Below, piece by piece: positions 45,560 to 55,963 of a stretch of DNA of 64,000 nt. The stretch comes from Mortierella sp. BCC40632 (lineage: Eukaryota; Mortierellomycota; Mortierellomycetes; Mortierellales; Mortierellaceae). The position numbers and the translations under genes are program-made. How positions within the stretch are numbered: the first letter of the stretch is position 1; every line of letters begins with the position of its first letter. Location: positions 728,501 through 792,500 of the forward strand of contig WAEK01000013.1 in assembly GCA_011634665.1 (NCBI GenBank). The letters run 5' to 3'. A model generated the notes under the pieces. The model made no database searches, was not told the origin of the DNA, and saw only the letters and a list, made by a program, of their open reading frames with translations.

Positions 45560-47117
45560 CTTTGTCCCTCGGTATTGCCATAGGTCGACTCGTCGTCATT
45601 GTTTTGATCAGTGGGAACCACACTGCGGATGGCCAGTATGGTGTCACAATCGTTGCGCTGATCCCCTCCTGTCGGATCTTTTGAAGGATTGAGGGGATTA
45701 AGTTCCACGGGGGACAAATGTAGGCGTTGCCCCAAGGCTTCCATTTGTGCTGCATTGCGTCGCTTGCGACTGCTCCTTCGGATGGCTTCCAGGTCATGTA
45801 CTGGGGTAATTGGTGATTGTCTGGCGATGCGAAGAGATCGACGAGGTGAGGGGCCCCACTTGCGATCGATCTTTTTTTGAAGTACTGTTTGTCTATTGAC
45901 CACTCCAGTTGGCCGATCAGGCGGCGGGATGGCGCGTCCGCCGGATTGAATGCTGAAGGGACATATGTGGTCTTGATCCTGGTATCCGTCCTCAGGCACC
46001 ATTCCCAGATGTCGGTCGCTAGCTTCATCAATTTCATTGATCGAGTCCCACCGAAACGGTTGAGATAGGCGATGGTCGTGATGTTGTCCGATACTACGTT
46101 TATTACCTTCCCTTCCACTTCTGGTTGATGAAGGGCAATCTTGACTGTTAACAACTCCTTGTAGTTGATATGGAACGATTGCTGTCGAGCGGACCAAGTC
46201 CCGCTGAATGTCCGATTGTCGATCACTATCCCCATCCCATCTCTGATGCGTCTGTGTACACATCCATCTGGGGAATCGATGTCATCCAAGATAAGCCGTT
46301 CCATTCCTTCAGATGCATTATCCACCAATGCAGTTCCTTCAAGGACTCTTGGGAAAGATGAACTGGGCTCCCCATGATGCTTCCGATTTGAGAGCACGAA
46401 TCTTGTCGGCCATCAAATGTTGAATCTTGAGACGGGCAGGGAAGACTGCAACTGTCATGGCGATAGCTTTGCCGATAAACGACGACAGCTGACGAACAGT
46501 GCAGGTATTCTTGTTGATTAACTTGGCTGCCTCGCGGCGTACGTCCCCTGATCTTCTTGCCTGGGACTTTCAGGGTCATCGATACTGTGTCTAACTCGAA
46601 CCCCAGATGCTCCAAGGTTTGAGATGGATTGAGACTCGATTTGGATTCCTTTGTCAAGAACCCAAGGCGTTCCAGTTTCTGAAGTACCATCTTGGTGGCC
46701 TGTTGCGACTTGGTCCTTGATGCTGCGGCAATTATTAGATCGTCCAGATAAGCTGAGATCCTGATTCCTCGTTTCCTGGCCCATCGGAGGAGGGGTCTCA
46801 GTGTCTTGGTGAACACCAGGGGAGCCAGTGATAGGCCAAAGGGTAGCACCTTGAACTGGTACAGTTGGCCCTTCCACAGGAACTGAAGATATTTCCTTGA
46901 TGATGGGTGAATTGGGATATGAAGGAAGGCGTCGGAGAGGTCTATAGAGGTCAAGAAATCTCTTCGCTTTATTATGCTGCATACGTGCTGGATTGTCTCC
47001 ATCTTGAAGTGTTTTGTGGGTAGGAATGCATTCAGTGGTCTTAAGTTCAGTACGGGTCTCAGGTCCCCTGTCTTTTTGGGAATGACGAAAAAAGTTGGCT
47101 TGTAAAGCCTGGACCAC
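45483..47117 (-). pseudogene. DIRS reverse transcriptase / RNase H, frame-disrupted
   Basis: RT motifs are present in order: FFVIPKKTGDLRPVLNLRPL, DFLTSIDLSDAFLHIPIHP, LPFGLSLAPLVFTKTLRPLL and the catalytic YLDDLII. RNase H follows: DVYTDASEMGWG with the first Asp, INYKELLTVKIAL and VVSDNITTIAYLNR. The reading frame changes near 46550 (KKIRG to GDVRREAAKL), near 46325 (back to the first frame) and at the GGGGATAG near 46220, so no single ORF covers the enzyme. This copy is unlikely to be autonomous unless these are sequence errors. A methyltransferase-like tail, seen in some DIRS elements, may begin near 45880 (LVDLFASPDN). Confidence 0.8.
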
Positions 47118-48214
47118 TCGCGGGCTCGATTGCTCCTTTGGTCAGCAAAGCGGACACTTCGTTGTCGACAATTGTTGTCTCCTCCTCCGACAGTGGATGT
47201 GGCGGAGGGTGTGATATTGATGTCGGTGGTCTGGCCTTGAACGGGACGGGTATCCCTCCTTGACGATATTGAGAATCTCCTGGTCGTCTGTAGTAGTCTG
47301 CCATTCGTTTAGGAAGAGAGAGAGCCGTCCTCCGACCTTCTTCGTGTAGGGGGCGTTTGCTGCTGCTTCTTCCTCGAGGTTGGTAGTTGTCTTTTCGGCC
47401 GCGACTGTTGTCTCTTCGCTGGTCGTTGTTCTTGTTCCTCCGTCTGTTGTCTGAATCCCTGTGAAAATGGGAATTGTTGCCATTGTGACCGCGGTAGGGT
47501 TGGTTCTGGGTCCTCTGCTGATCGTTTGAGGAGTTGTTGTTGGGACGGTTGTAGTTGTTCTTGTTTGACTTGAAAGTATTGATGAGTTTTCGAGTGGATA
47601 TAATTTCTTCCTGGAACTTGCTAGGGTCAACCAGGTCCAGCGTGTCGGGCTTGACGTTGGCGCCTTGACTGGTCCGTAAGTTGTCGGTGCGCATTTCGTT
47701 GATCTTGCCTGCCATTGACGCAAGGTTATCTCGCATGAGGATGGCGAATGCGGCGCTGAGCTCCAATACGTCTTCGGGTGGGATGGAGTTGTCTCCTTCC
47801 ATAGACCAAGTTTGGTGTAAAAACATGTCGACAGGTCGAGTGAGGGCAGCGATACGTTTCTGAAGTGTTCGTAGCTGGTTGTCCTGTTGCTTTTGTTGAC
47901 TAGACAGTTGGTAAATTCCAGGGATTTTTGGGAGGCTCATAACCCATGGCCGAGTTCTTGGGGTATCGGCGAATGTGCTCCCAGAAGTCGTCTTCAGAGG
48001 AGGCAGTTTGGTAGAAGTCCAAAATGTTCTCAGGTTTGATGGGAGGATATCGTTCTGCTTCCTGAGTTGAGGGGTGGAAGAGGCAAAGGGGGGATTGTTT
48101 CTCCAGTTGGGGGTCAGAGTCCTGAGGAGATTGAAGTGTGGCCAGTTGGCGAGCCAATGCGGCGATTTGCCCTTGAATGGCATTGATAGTTTCATTTTGA
48201 TTGAGGTTTGACAT
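47059..48214 (-). pseudogene. DIRS gag-like ORF, frameshifted
   Basis: It starts MSNLNQNETINAIQGQIAAL at 48214. The frame changes at a run of five A near 47930: removal of one A would join YEPPK to IPGIYQLSSQQKQ. The remainder is helical (FAILMRDNLASMAGKINEM), then a basic Asn/Arg/Gln-rich nucleic-acid-binding tail, ending in the conserved lead-in to RT (LLTKGAIEPASGPGF). A second shift in a run of six T near 47098 separates it from the RT motifs. No zinc knuckle seen. Confidence 0.75.
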
Positions 48215-48270
48215 ATGGTGTAGGGAGTGAAAATCTTTGGGATGCGGAGAGCGTTCCGGGCGAAACTAAA

Positions 48271-48390
48271 GAAGATGAAGAGCAGTAGTACCATAGCAGA
48301 GAATTTTATGTAGTATTTTTTCTGGAGATTCGGGTTTTTATTTCACTAAAGAAGGTTACACATATATGGTCCTGGCCCAAGAAGGATAAT
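48271..48390. repeat. DIRS 5' terminus with right ITR
   Basis: ITR 48271-48379 (identical, inverted, to 44229-44337) plus an 11-base terminal extension ending AAT. Confidence 0.9.
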
Positions 48391-48474
48391 AGATCAGTGT
48401 GGGAAATCTCGAATGCCTCTGCTCATTTGCACATTACCTCCATCCGAGCATGCTCTCCAAGAAGTCGATTCACC

Positions 48475-51400
48475 ATGCCGACAGTCCAGGTTGGTTCATC
48501 AAAGACCTCCCAGTCGCTTCAAACTGAACGCTCGAAGGCTCTTTTCTCCCACACGCACAAAGAAAAAAAAAAAAAAAAAAAAAAGACTAACCTCTGTTCT
48601 TGCTCTTCTTTCATAGAAAACTGTCGGAAACAGCGACTTCCCAATGAATGCCTTTTGATTGTGATTCACACACTCAAGTCCGACTTCCCTACTCTGTATA
48701 ATCTTCTGACTGTAAACCGGTTTTTCTTTGAAGAGGCCATAAAGTTTTTGATGGATCCTACACTCGTGAAATCTCAAGAGCGTCCTCACTACAATAAGTT
48801 TATGGGGGAATGCCGGCTGGCTCTTGCTCTTCGCTCGGCGTTGCAGCGCGAGTGGATAAAAGAACAAAAATTAACGGACCGACAACAGCAGCTGAGACAA
48901 CTATTTGGAGAAGATGTGGGATTAGCCTTTTTGAAGATCCAGGACCCTCTACTCGTTGCTCCGAGTTGGTCTCGGATCTTGCAGAATCATTTTTGTGGAT
49001 GGGATTTTATGGCAGCCTTGCGACCATTCTTGGCCAACCATGGGCTGATGTTTTTATGCACACCGGCTTACCCAGGAGCTTTGTATTCTCAGTTGACTAC
49101 AGTCGACTATTCTGCCTATCTTTCGTCACTCTCTACCAGAGACATTTATTTTCTGGACCTTGCCTTAGTGGCCGAGCTACATCGCCTCAGGAAGCCAGCA
49201 CCACAATCAACAGGATACACAAACAAAACGAAAAAAATAATGGCCAACAGTATCGCTCTGTTCCTACTTCAACATTCCTGTCAACAACTCACCAGTCTCG
49301 GGTTTGAACTACAAGAGTCAGCACAATACATCAAGTTTGCAACCATGTTGCCAAAGCTCAGGACTTTGGAGATTGACTTCACGAAACACTATGACAACGA
49401 ACCCTTTGGATTGTGGGAGTCCCCGACGGATATCCTCAAAAACACGGCCGATGCCGCACGATTTATTCGCTTGAACCAAGAAGCATTCCCGTCCAAACAC
49501 CGATTGGAGCTTAGTATTTCTCAGGATAGAGAAATCGATGATCGACCCAGGATCAACAAGTTCAAAACTGATTTAGAAGGGTGGTTGAAGGAACGTCGGA
49601 GGTGGAAAGCCAAACACTTTCCACGACAGTTGCTGTATGAGGCCATTGGTAGTCCAAAGTTGATGGATGTGAGTCTTTGGCCTTGGTTCTATGAAGAGTC
49701 GGCCTCAATCGAAACCGGGAATCTCGTCTCGCTTGTGGATGATGATGAAGACCGATATGATGCAGGTGAGGGTCCAGCAATCGAGGCATTCCTACGACGA
49801 TGTCCTGAACTACGAAGTCTAGACATGGTCGTCGGACATCCTGATTTGTTTCAATGGCTCAACTCCTCCTCAACTACCGTTCATCAGACGGACAAGTCTC
49901 TACTATCGATGGGCCTGCAGCGACCACTTGGAAAGCTTTCAGACCTGAAGTTTAGATCAAATTGCGATTACCAGGTCCTTGTCTGTGCACTCAACGACGT
50001 AGTGGCAGCATCTGGACAGAGTCTTGAATCTATTCATGTTTTCCATGGATTGACCCAGTATCACAATCTAGTCGAAGACACGGAGTTTGTGCCGTTTGAA
50101 AGTCCTCAGGGGAAGCCGATTCTACCCAGGGAAACTGCCATCGGCCTTGAGTGGTATCTTCCAAAGGTGCGCGAGATCTTTGTTAAGCTTCAAGGAATCG
50201 TTTACGTCGGATCATTCGACCAGTGTCCTCTTCTTGAGAACCTTACGATAGATTGTGACATGAAGCTTAATGAGCCTTCCCACTCGAGCTCCTCAGATTC
50301 TATTGAGTCAATGCTACAGACGACCTACTTGAAGTCGTTGACACTTTTGTCGATCTGGAAGCTACCTAGACTAAAGAAGTTATCTCTGTCAGGCATGTCG
50401 GCTGTGCGATTTGATTTCGAGTCTATCAGGTTTATGAAAAGCCTTTGGTATTTAGAATTGAATGTGAGCGATAATGGATGGTTACGAAGTTTTGCAAATA
50501 TGTACATGAGATTGTGTCCCAACAAGATACGGTCAGTCCTCGTAAGTACTAGTCTCGCATGCGTCTGGTATTTTTCTCCCCTCTCTTCCTTACCAGATCA
50601 ACTCATTCGTAAAATGGATTCGATTCTCTAGGGAATGAAAAGTAGTCAATCAAGTCGGAGCGAGACTTCCAGATTCTACCCTTGGCATTGGTCTTCAGAA
50701 TCATTGACCGAGATATCTATCGCAGGTCCTGCAGCCATGATGTTCCACCTTGAACAGCTCGCTCAGTTTCCAGCTTTGGAGAGTCTTAGACTTGAAGCTC
50801 CACGCGGAGATGATTTTCTATTTCTGAACACACAAGAAGAGGCTCTGGCCATGCTATACTCTTCTCAGAATCTAGTTTTACAGGCACCATCCTTCAATCT
50901 CAACCACACACTATATCACAAGCCATCTTCATCGTCTCTGGAAACCGTTCGACCTCCATTTACACCAACGGACCAAACTCCCTGTGAATCCGTGACCTCT
51001 CCAGAGATCCAGGGGAACGCTAGTATTACTGTTTCTGATCCGTCAAAACCTCAGCTCTCACACCCATCTATGGGGAGAAGGCTACAAATTCTCGTTTTCT
51101 GGGGCAAATGGGACGCGGTCAATCCTAATGCCTGGACCGAGATATTGACAAAGTATGCACCTCATCTCAGGCAACTATTCGGATTCCATGGGCTGGATCA
51201 CCACTTGCAAATACGAAGTATCGAAGAGGCATTCCTTGTCATTGAGAAGATGCGCGATGTTTCGGACGGACCCAAAATAGATATGGCAGGAGATGCTGAT
51301 GGATTACATGGGGACCATCCCGAGGTGAGGGGTGAAGGCGGCTTATTTGCGGTATTCTCTGGAAGTTCTCTAGTCAGGCCCAATACCATCCGGGAAGAAC

Positions 51401-51519
51401 TAGGGCTTCAGAGGATATCGGCTGAAGATATCGACGACTACTTGCTTGACCCAAGAAGCCGCGTGTATGAGATCCGAAAAGCCTGGACCCACCTCGTTCC
51501 TAAGCAATTCTGTGAATAA
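48475..51519 (+). CDS. F-box protein, long Mortierella type
   Basis: Exons 48475..48489 (15 bases, MPTVQ), 48634..50541 and 50632..51519, in phase, 936 residues. The unspliced frame is open across intron 1, but splicing gives MPTVQRLPNECLLIVIHTL, which puts the F-box at residues 6-50 (LPxECLLIVI..L, then TLYNLLTVNRFFFEEAIKFLMDP). The C-terminal 850 residues include leucine-rich segments (LPKLRTLEIDF, CPELRSLDMVV, LPRLKKLSLSG, FPALESLRLEA) suggesting irregular LRRs for substrate binding. F-box proteins link substrates to SCF (Skp1-Cul1) ubiquitin ligases; the target is unknown. The ATG lies 85 bases from the end of the DIRS element, so its upstream promoter has been displaced or replaced. Confidence 0.8.
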
Positions 51520-52080
51520 GTTCTTCACGTTCTTTTTGTGCTACTTTAGCAGACCTGGAATGGGTTCTTCATTTCTTGGAACCTTGTGCCGTATCTGTGG
51601 ACACTTCATGGGACTCAAGAATGCCTCCAGCACAGCAAATAAAACTGCGCTCGCTTGAGATTTTTCTAGAGGAAAGGGAGAGTGGCGGAATTGACTTCCT
51701 AATGGAGAAAGATAGAAAGAGAGCTCTATTTTCTTAGGTCATTCAGCTCGGGCGATGCTCTCCATCTATTTTCCCTCTTTTTTTTTTTTTTTTTTTTTTT
51801 TACGACATTGTGCCTGAAGGCGATCTTTCTTTCTTTTCAGCTTTTCATCGGATCAGTCGACGGTGTACCAACCATCAAGTTATCGCTTCCCAGGAATTTG
51901 TATGAAGCGTCTGACGATTGGCTGCATGTGCCTCTTGCGATCGAGCTTTTATCTTTATTTTTTTTTTTTTTTTTTTTTTTTGGAACCCTCATGGAGTCAT
52001 GGACTGACGACCCAACCACGAACTTCAATGCTAACTAGGCAGCAGCAAAGAACTTTGAAATCAATCACACTCTGCCAAAC
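51520..52080. other. Intergenic
   Basis: No gene. T tracts at about 51779-51800 and 51958-51980. Confidence 0.5.
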
Positions 52081-52878
52081 ATGATCCCCTCTCAGCTCGT
52101 CCGACGGGTGGCCTTTCTCACTCTCTGCCTTCTCGCCATCACCTACCTACATGTAACGTTCCTCCGACTCGGGCGCTGGGAATAGGCTAAAAAAAAAAAC
52201 GAAAAAAAAGCATGCAGGCAGGCGGTATGAACTCCATTCTCCAAAAGCTCTAATCTTCAGCAAGAAAAACCATTGCTTCAACCTACTAGGGAGTCTATGC
52301 TGCGAACCCTATCAGTTTTTGCAAGTGTATCTGTGGACAAACCAAAAAGATTACCGCTCTACCAAGAGATAAGCACTATCCAATCTTTGGCACTTCCAAA
52401 ACATGTGGCGATTGCACAAAACAGTATTGTTTGGAGACTACACCCGACATTTGCAAAGGCGTTGGCACGGGCGATGGAGACGAACTGGTGACAAACTGCT
52501 TCGGTAAGGACAAAGGGAATAAAAATCATGGACGCTGCCACCATCCACCAAACTCAGAACACTCATGCGAAAAAATAATAATCATAATAATACAATACAA
52601 TCTCCTTTAGAGCGCGATTCCTACAAGGACCAGTTTATCGTCTATTTATTCCTCATCGTGACACTGTCGCTCCTTGGTTATGCAGGATTGAAGCCTCTTG
52701 CAAAGAGACTTTGGCAGGTAAGTTTGATCCGCTATGGGCACTCTGGAAGGTACAAAAGACCTGAGACCAGGTAACAAACAAAATATCTAGGCACGAGCGT
52801 CTCACTGGAAACCGCTGTTGTCTTTACTTTATGCTATAGCACCAGAACCAGAGATCCTATACCCAGATGCCGATGTGA
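52081..52878 (+). CDS. Small secreted/membrane Cys-rich protein, conserved fungal type
   Basis: Four exons: 52081..52152, 52290..52503, 52611..52717 and 52840..52878, in phase; 143 residues. No long ORF reveals it, because exon 2 uses a different frame from the longest local ORF. A signal peptide (RVAFLTLCLLAITYLHGVYA) precedes a compact Cys-rich lumenal domain (FCKCICGQTKKI, SKTCGDCTKQYCLE, PDICKGVG, VTNCFERDSYKDQ; nine Cys), then one membrane helix (FIVYLFLIVTLSLLGYAGL) and a short basic tail. From memory, the FCKC...C..C.K.FCL...CF.RDS pattern occurs in uncharacterised fungal membrane proteins. Cys pairing suggests disulphides in the secretory pathway. Function unknown. Confidence 0.8.
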
Positions 52879-53243
52879 TAGCAATAAAGACTATATATTT
52901 TTTTATCCGGAAGAAAATATCGTACCAGTACAAAAAAAAACGGTTTCTCTTCCTCTTTATCTACTTTTCAACCTAAACTAACCGTCGACTGACTCTTTAG
53001 TCATGTCAGCTAGAGCAACACGAGCAACACGACTCTTGGCTATTCAACTCGACCACTGGCTCTTGGCTCAACAGGCGACATTTCTTGTATCAGCGCCTGT
53101 GAATCGCCCATCCGTCCCCGCTTCCAAGCCACTCAAGACCCGACCTGACCAAAAAGGATCTTTTTAGCAAATGGGAGAGAGATGCATTTCGCCAACGGAC
53201 CATTTCAGGACCTCGAGAGAGTGAGAGCGCCTATTCAGCAAAC
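52879..53243. other. Spacer and possible 5' coding part of the reductase gene
   Basis: The frame of the downstream reductase is open from about 53107 (KKDLFSKWERDAFRQRTISG) without an in-frame ATG. A separate ATG lies at 53003 in another frame. A short upstream exon may exist, but I could not place its splice sites. Confidence 0.4.
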
Positions 53244-54593
53244 ATGCAATCGGGAGTGAGGCAATTCCGAGCTGGTGTAACTCGGTTCCATATTCTTGGT
53301 CCTGGAGGCATCGGCTCATTGTTTGCTTATTTCTTTTACCAACACGGGATCCCGTTCACGTTCTTTCAACGCAAAGCACCCTCCGTTCAAGAGTCAGCTC
53401 ACTCAACCAGTGCCAGTCATTCTCCCTCCACTCTGAAATACATGAACCTCACCGCTCTCGAAAAGATTTCTGTCGAACCTCAACCGATCCATGGTGTTCA
53501 GTGGGAGCCTCTCTATCCTATTATTGACAAGGAACTCTTTCGAAGCGACCCTGTCTATAATCAAATCTCTCGATCTCCGATTCACCACCTTGTGGTCGCT
53601 ACAAAAACGTTTCAGACCGTGGGCGCCATCTCCAAGATCCGACATCGGCTACGACCCTGGACAACGATTGTATTGCTTCAGAACGGGATGGGTGTGCGGG
53701 AAGAGATTTGTGAGGCCATGGGATGGGATTCGGAACTGGAAAGACCCAACTTTGTACAGGGGATTATCTCACATGGAGCACAAAAGTCTGGCAACACAGT
53801 GGTCCATACCGGAAGAGGAAACGTCTACATTTCTCCTGTCTATGATGCATCCACAAAGGTGTCGGATGATACTTTACCGTTGAGATCATTGCTACCACGA
53901 CCCAAGGATGGATCACTTTATCCCGAATTAGTTGCGCCCTCCAAGGAGATTCTGTCCACACCTTACCCAGTTGGCATGAATGCTCCATTTTCTGTCCCCT
54001 TCACCAAGGTCCCCTTCTCATCCTATTACAAACCACTTTCGTCGACTTCAGAGCTTGTGGCGCTCAAGACGAGATCACTTTACGAGACCTTGGCCAGTTT
54101 CCAGCTGTTATCAAAAGACATGGACCTGAAGCTTCTCACTCCAGAGCATTTGCTTGCACTTCAACTCTCCAAGTTGGTCGTCAACTCGTGTGTAAACCCT
54201 GTGGCGACATTCCTTGGTTTTACGAATGGTGAACTCTTGGATTCAAAACAAGCATACCAGGCCATGGCCAATCTTCTTGAGGAATCCCACGAGATTCTAA
54301 CGCATACACAGGCCTATCAAGCTCTGGGACCCGAACTTCAGAATGAATTTTTGACATTGGAGGCATTGACCAACAACACACGAAAGATTTTGGAAGCGAC
54401 CCGACAGAACCAATGTTCGATGCTTCAGGATTTTATGAAGGGATCGAAGAATTGTGAGATTGACTATATGAATGGAGCCTTGATCAAGATGGCGACCGAG
54501 TCTGGTGTGGATCCACGATTGCATCGGATGGTGTCCACCAATATCAAAGAAAAGTTTTCGACACCACGAAAGGGTCCCAGCTCAAAGATCTAA
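53244..54593 (+). CDS. Ketopantoate reductase (2-dehydropantoate 2-reductase) family
   Basis: 449 residues from the first in-frame ATG; the true start may be upstream (protein-like sequence continues 5'). PanE/ApbA fold: the Rossmann NADP-binding motif FHILGPGGIGSLFAYFF is at residues 15-31, followed by HHLVVATKTFQT and IVLLQNGMGVREE. The C-terminal helical domain has LSKLVVNSCVNPVATFLGFTNGEL, with the conserved Lys and Asn of the active site, and DFMKGSKNCEIDYMNGALI, matching the family's S-M-x-D/E-Y-x-G-x-I region. The reaction is ketopantoate plus NADPH to pantoate in CoA synthesis. About 100 residues longer than bacterial PanE because of loops at 45-65 and 200-250. Some fungal relatives may have other substrates. 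Confidence 0.85.
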   Translation: MQSGVRQFRAGVTRFHILGPGGIGSLFAYFFYQHGIPFTFFQRKAPSVQESAHSTSASHSPSTLKYMNLTALEKISVEPQPIHGVQWEPLYPIIDKELFRSDPVYNQISRSPIHHLVVATKTFQTVGAISKIRHRLRPWTTIVLLQNGMGVREEICEAMGWDSELERPNFVQGIISHGAQKSGNTVVHTGRGNVYISPVYDASTKVSDDTLPLRSLLPRPKDGSLYPELVAPSKEILSTPYPVGMNAPFSVPFTKVPFSSYYKPLSSTSELVALKTRSLYETLASFQLLSKDMDLKLLTPEHLLALQLSKLVVNSCVNPVATFLGFTNGELLDSKQAYQAMANLLEESHEILTHTQAYQALGPELQNEFLTLEALTNNTRKILEATRQNQCSMLQDFMKGSKNCEIDYMNGALIKMATESGVDPRLHRMVSTNIKEKFSTPRKGPSSKI

Positions 54594-54755
54594 ACTCCTT
54601 TTTTTTTTTTTTTTTTTTCCGACTTGTATTTGAAGCTATTAAAAGAGAAAGAAAAAATAACTTTTGTTGTTGTTGTTGCTTGCTTGCTTGGTGGTTTTTT
54701 TCCCTTTCCTTTCCTTTCCTTTCCTTTCCTTTCCTTTTTTTTTTTTCCTTTTTTT

Positions 54756-55655
54756 TTATCCGGTTGCTTCCTCAAAACGAGCCACTAACCCATTTCGCAT
54801 TGCATGTTGATACAAAATCTCGAGTTTCTGAACAGAGGGCTTATCCCTACAAATCTCTCCTCCATCCCGAATCCGTCCATAATACCCTAGACATCGAATC
54901 GTCAACTCGCTTTGACATTCCAATCGACACAAGTTCTGAACAATGTCTCCAATCTGATCCGGTGAAAAGGTGGCTTCCCATCTATCTAGATCCATATCGT
55001 ATATCACTTGTAACAGAGTGGCAAAATGCTTGGGTGAAGGTAGTCTTAATTCAATTCGAGGAAGTGTCGCCATCGTTTCCCAGGTAGTCTCAGGGTCTTC
55101 GGGATCCAGTCGAGTGCTTGGAGAAGGGACCGATAGTGGGAGTCGATGGATGGGATGCAACCGTGGCCAGATCGAGGCAAGTTGTATGGGCTCTTCCTTG
55201 AACCGGACACATGTCAGTCGAGGGTCCGTCTCCTTGAGGTCATGTTGTCCACGTAGTTCATCCTCCTGAGAAATTGAGTGAGTTAAAAAGTCACTCATCA
55301 CCGTCGAGGCTGGGATCAGGAATTGTTCCATGATGAGAAAAACATGTGGTTCAGGTCCAGATAACTCAGTGGTCCTTGTTGTCTCATTCAGAGACGAATG
55401 TCTTGACGGAGAGGGATCGTCGGGGAGGACCTCGAGCCAATGAGATGCGTAGAGTGGATGTTGGATCCAAGGAGTTCCTAGTTGTCGAAGCATATCGGCA
55501 GTGTAAAGAGCTGGAATGCCTGCTTCTTCGTCTTCCTCATCGGATGTATTGCTTGGTTCGTCCTGACTACCGTTGCTTGGTGTTGGTGAATGAGCAGGGT
55601 CATCCTTGCGAGGATCCTCTTGTTTAGAAACGTGTGAGGGGTTCTTGATTGTCAT
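54756..55655 (-). CDS. BTB/POZ-like protein of unknown function
   Basis: 299 residues from the ATG at 55655 (MTIKNPSH). The frame is open to 55799, but that extension is hydrophobic and leader-like. The N-terminal third is acidic, Ser/Pro-rich (DEPSNTSDEEDEE). The C-terminal half has FLIMEQFLIPASTVMSDFL, IELRLPSPKHFATLLQVIYDMD and IVQNLCRLECQSELTIRCLGYY. This order (strand-helix, LPSPKHFxxLLxxIY, then a helical pair) resembles a BTB/POZ-like fold in fungal proteins. Assignment is tentative. Convergent with the reductase gene, about 160 bp apart. Confidence 0.55.
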   Translation of the reverse strand: MTIKNPSHVSKQEDPRKDDPAHSPTPSNGSQDEPSNTSDEEDEEAGIPALYTADMLRQLGTPWIQHPLYASHWLEVLPDDPSPSRHSSLNETTRTTELSGPEPHVFLIMEQFLIPASTVMSDFLTHSISQEDELRGQHDLKETDPRLTCVRFKEEPIQLASIWPRLHPIHRLPLSVPSPSTRLDPEDPETTWETMATLPRIELRLPSPKHFATLLQVIYDMDLDRWEATFSPDQIGDIVQNLCRLECQSELTIRCLGYYGRIRDGGEICRDKPSVQKLEILYQHAMRNGLVARFEEATG

Positions 55656-55963
55656 CCCTCCTTTACTTGAGTCCGACGGTACAAAAAAAACAGGGGAATA
55701 TTGACAGGGGTGAGGATAAATGGGAGCGAGAGCAAGCAATTTCAAGGTAGGGGATAAAGAGAGTATGGTCTGTGTAAAAGAAAGAAAGAAAGAGAGCAAG
55801 TGAGCTATCGTCGCTTTTTATTATGTAGAGAGAGGTGCAAGTGCAGATTAGAGTAGAGAGTAAAGGTTGGAGGGGAAAGTCTGTCCTAGCCAAATCCTGA
55901 ATCCTGATTGGCCAGAAACGCGTTTACAATAGAGCCTGAGAAAAGATTTTTTTTTTTTTTTTT

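Larger units (their letters stand above)
44182..48390 (-). mobile_element. DIRS-type tyrosine-recombinase retrotransposon, structurally complete
   Basis: 4209 bp with coding strand minus. Order 5' to 3': gag-like protein, reverse transcriptase/RNase H, tyrosine recombinase. The ends carry inverted terminal repeats, 44229..44337 and 48271..48379, identical over 109 bases. An internal complementary region (ICR, 44391..44484) matches both extreme ends: 44391..44457 is the exact complement of 44182..44248, and 44455..44484 the exact complement of 48361..48390, overlapping at ATT (44455-44457). This is the diagnostic DIRS plan, in which circular intermediates form through the ICR and integrate by recombinase without target duplication. 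The recombinase ORF is intact; the gag and RT/RH frames are broken. Confidence 0.93.

Noticed and set aside
46518..47117. 199-codon ORF inside the DIRS element
   Set aside because: Overlaps the RT motifs in a different frame; its Gln/Thr/Pro-rich product has no RT motif, so it is a shadow.
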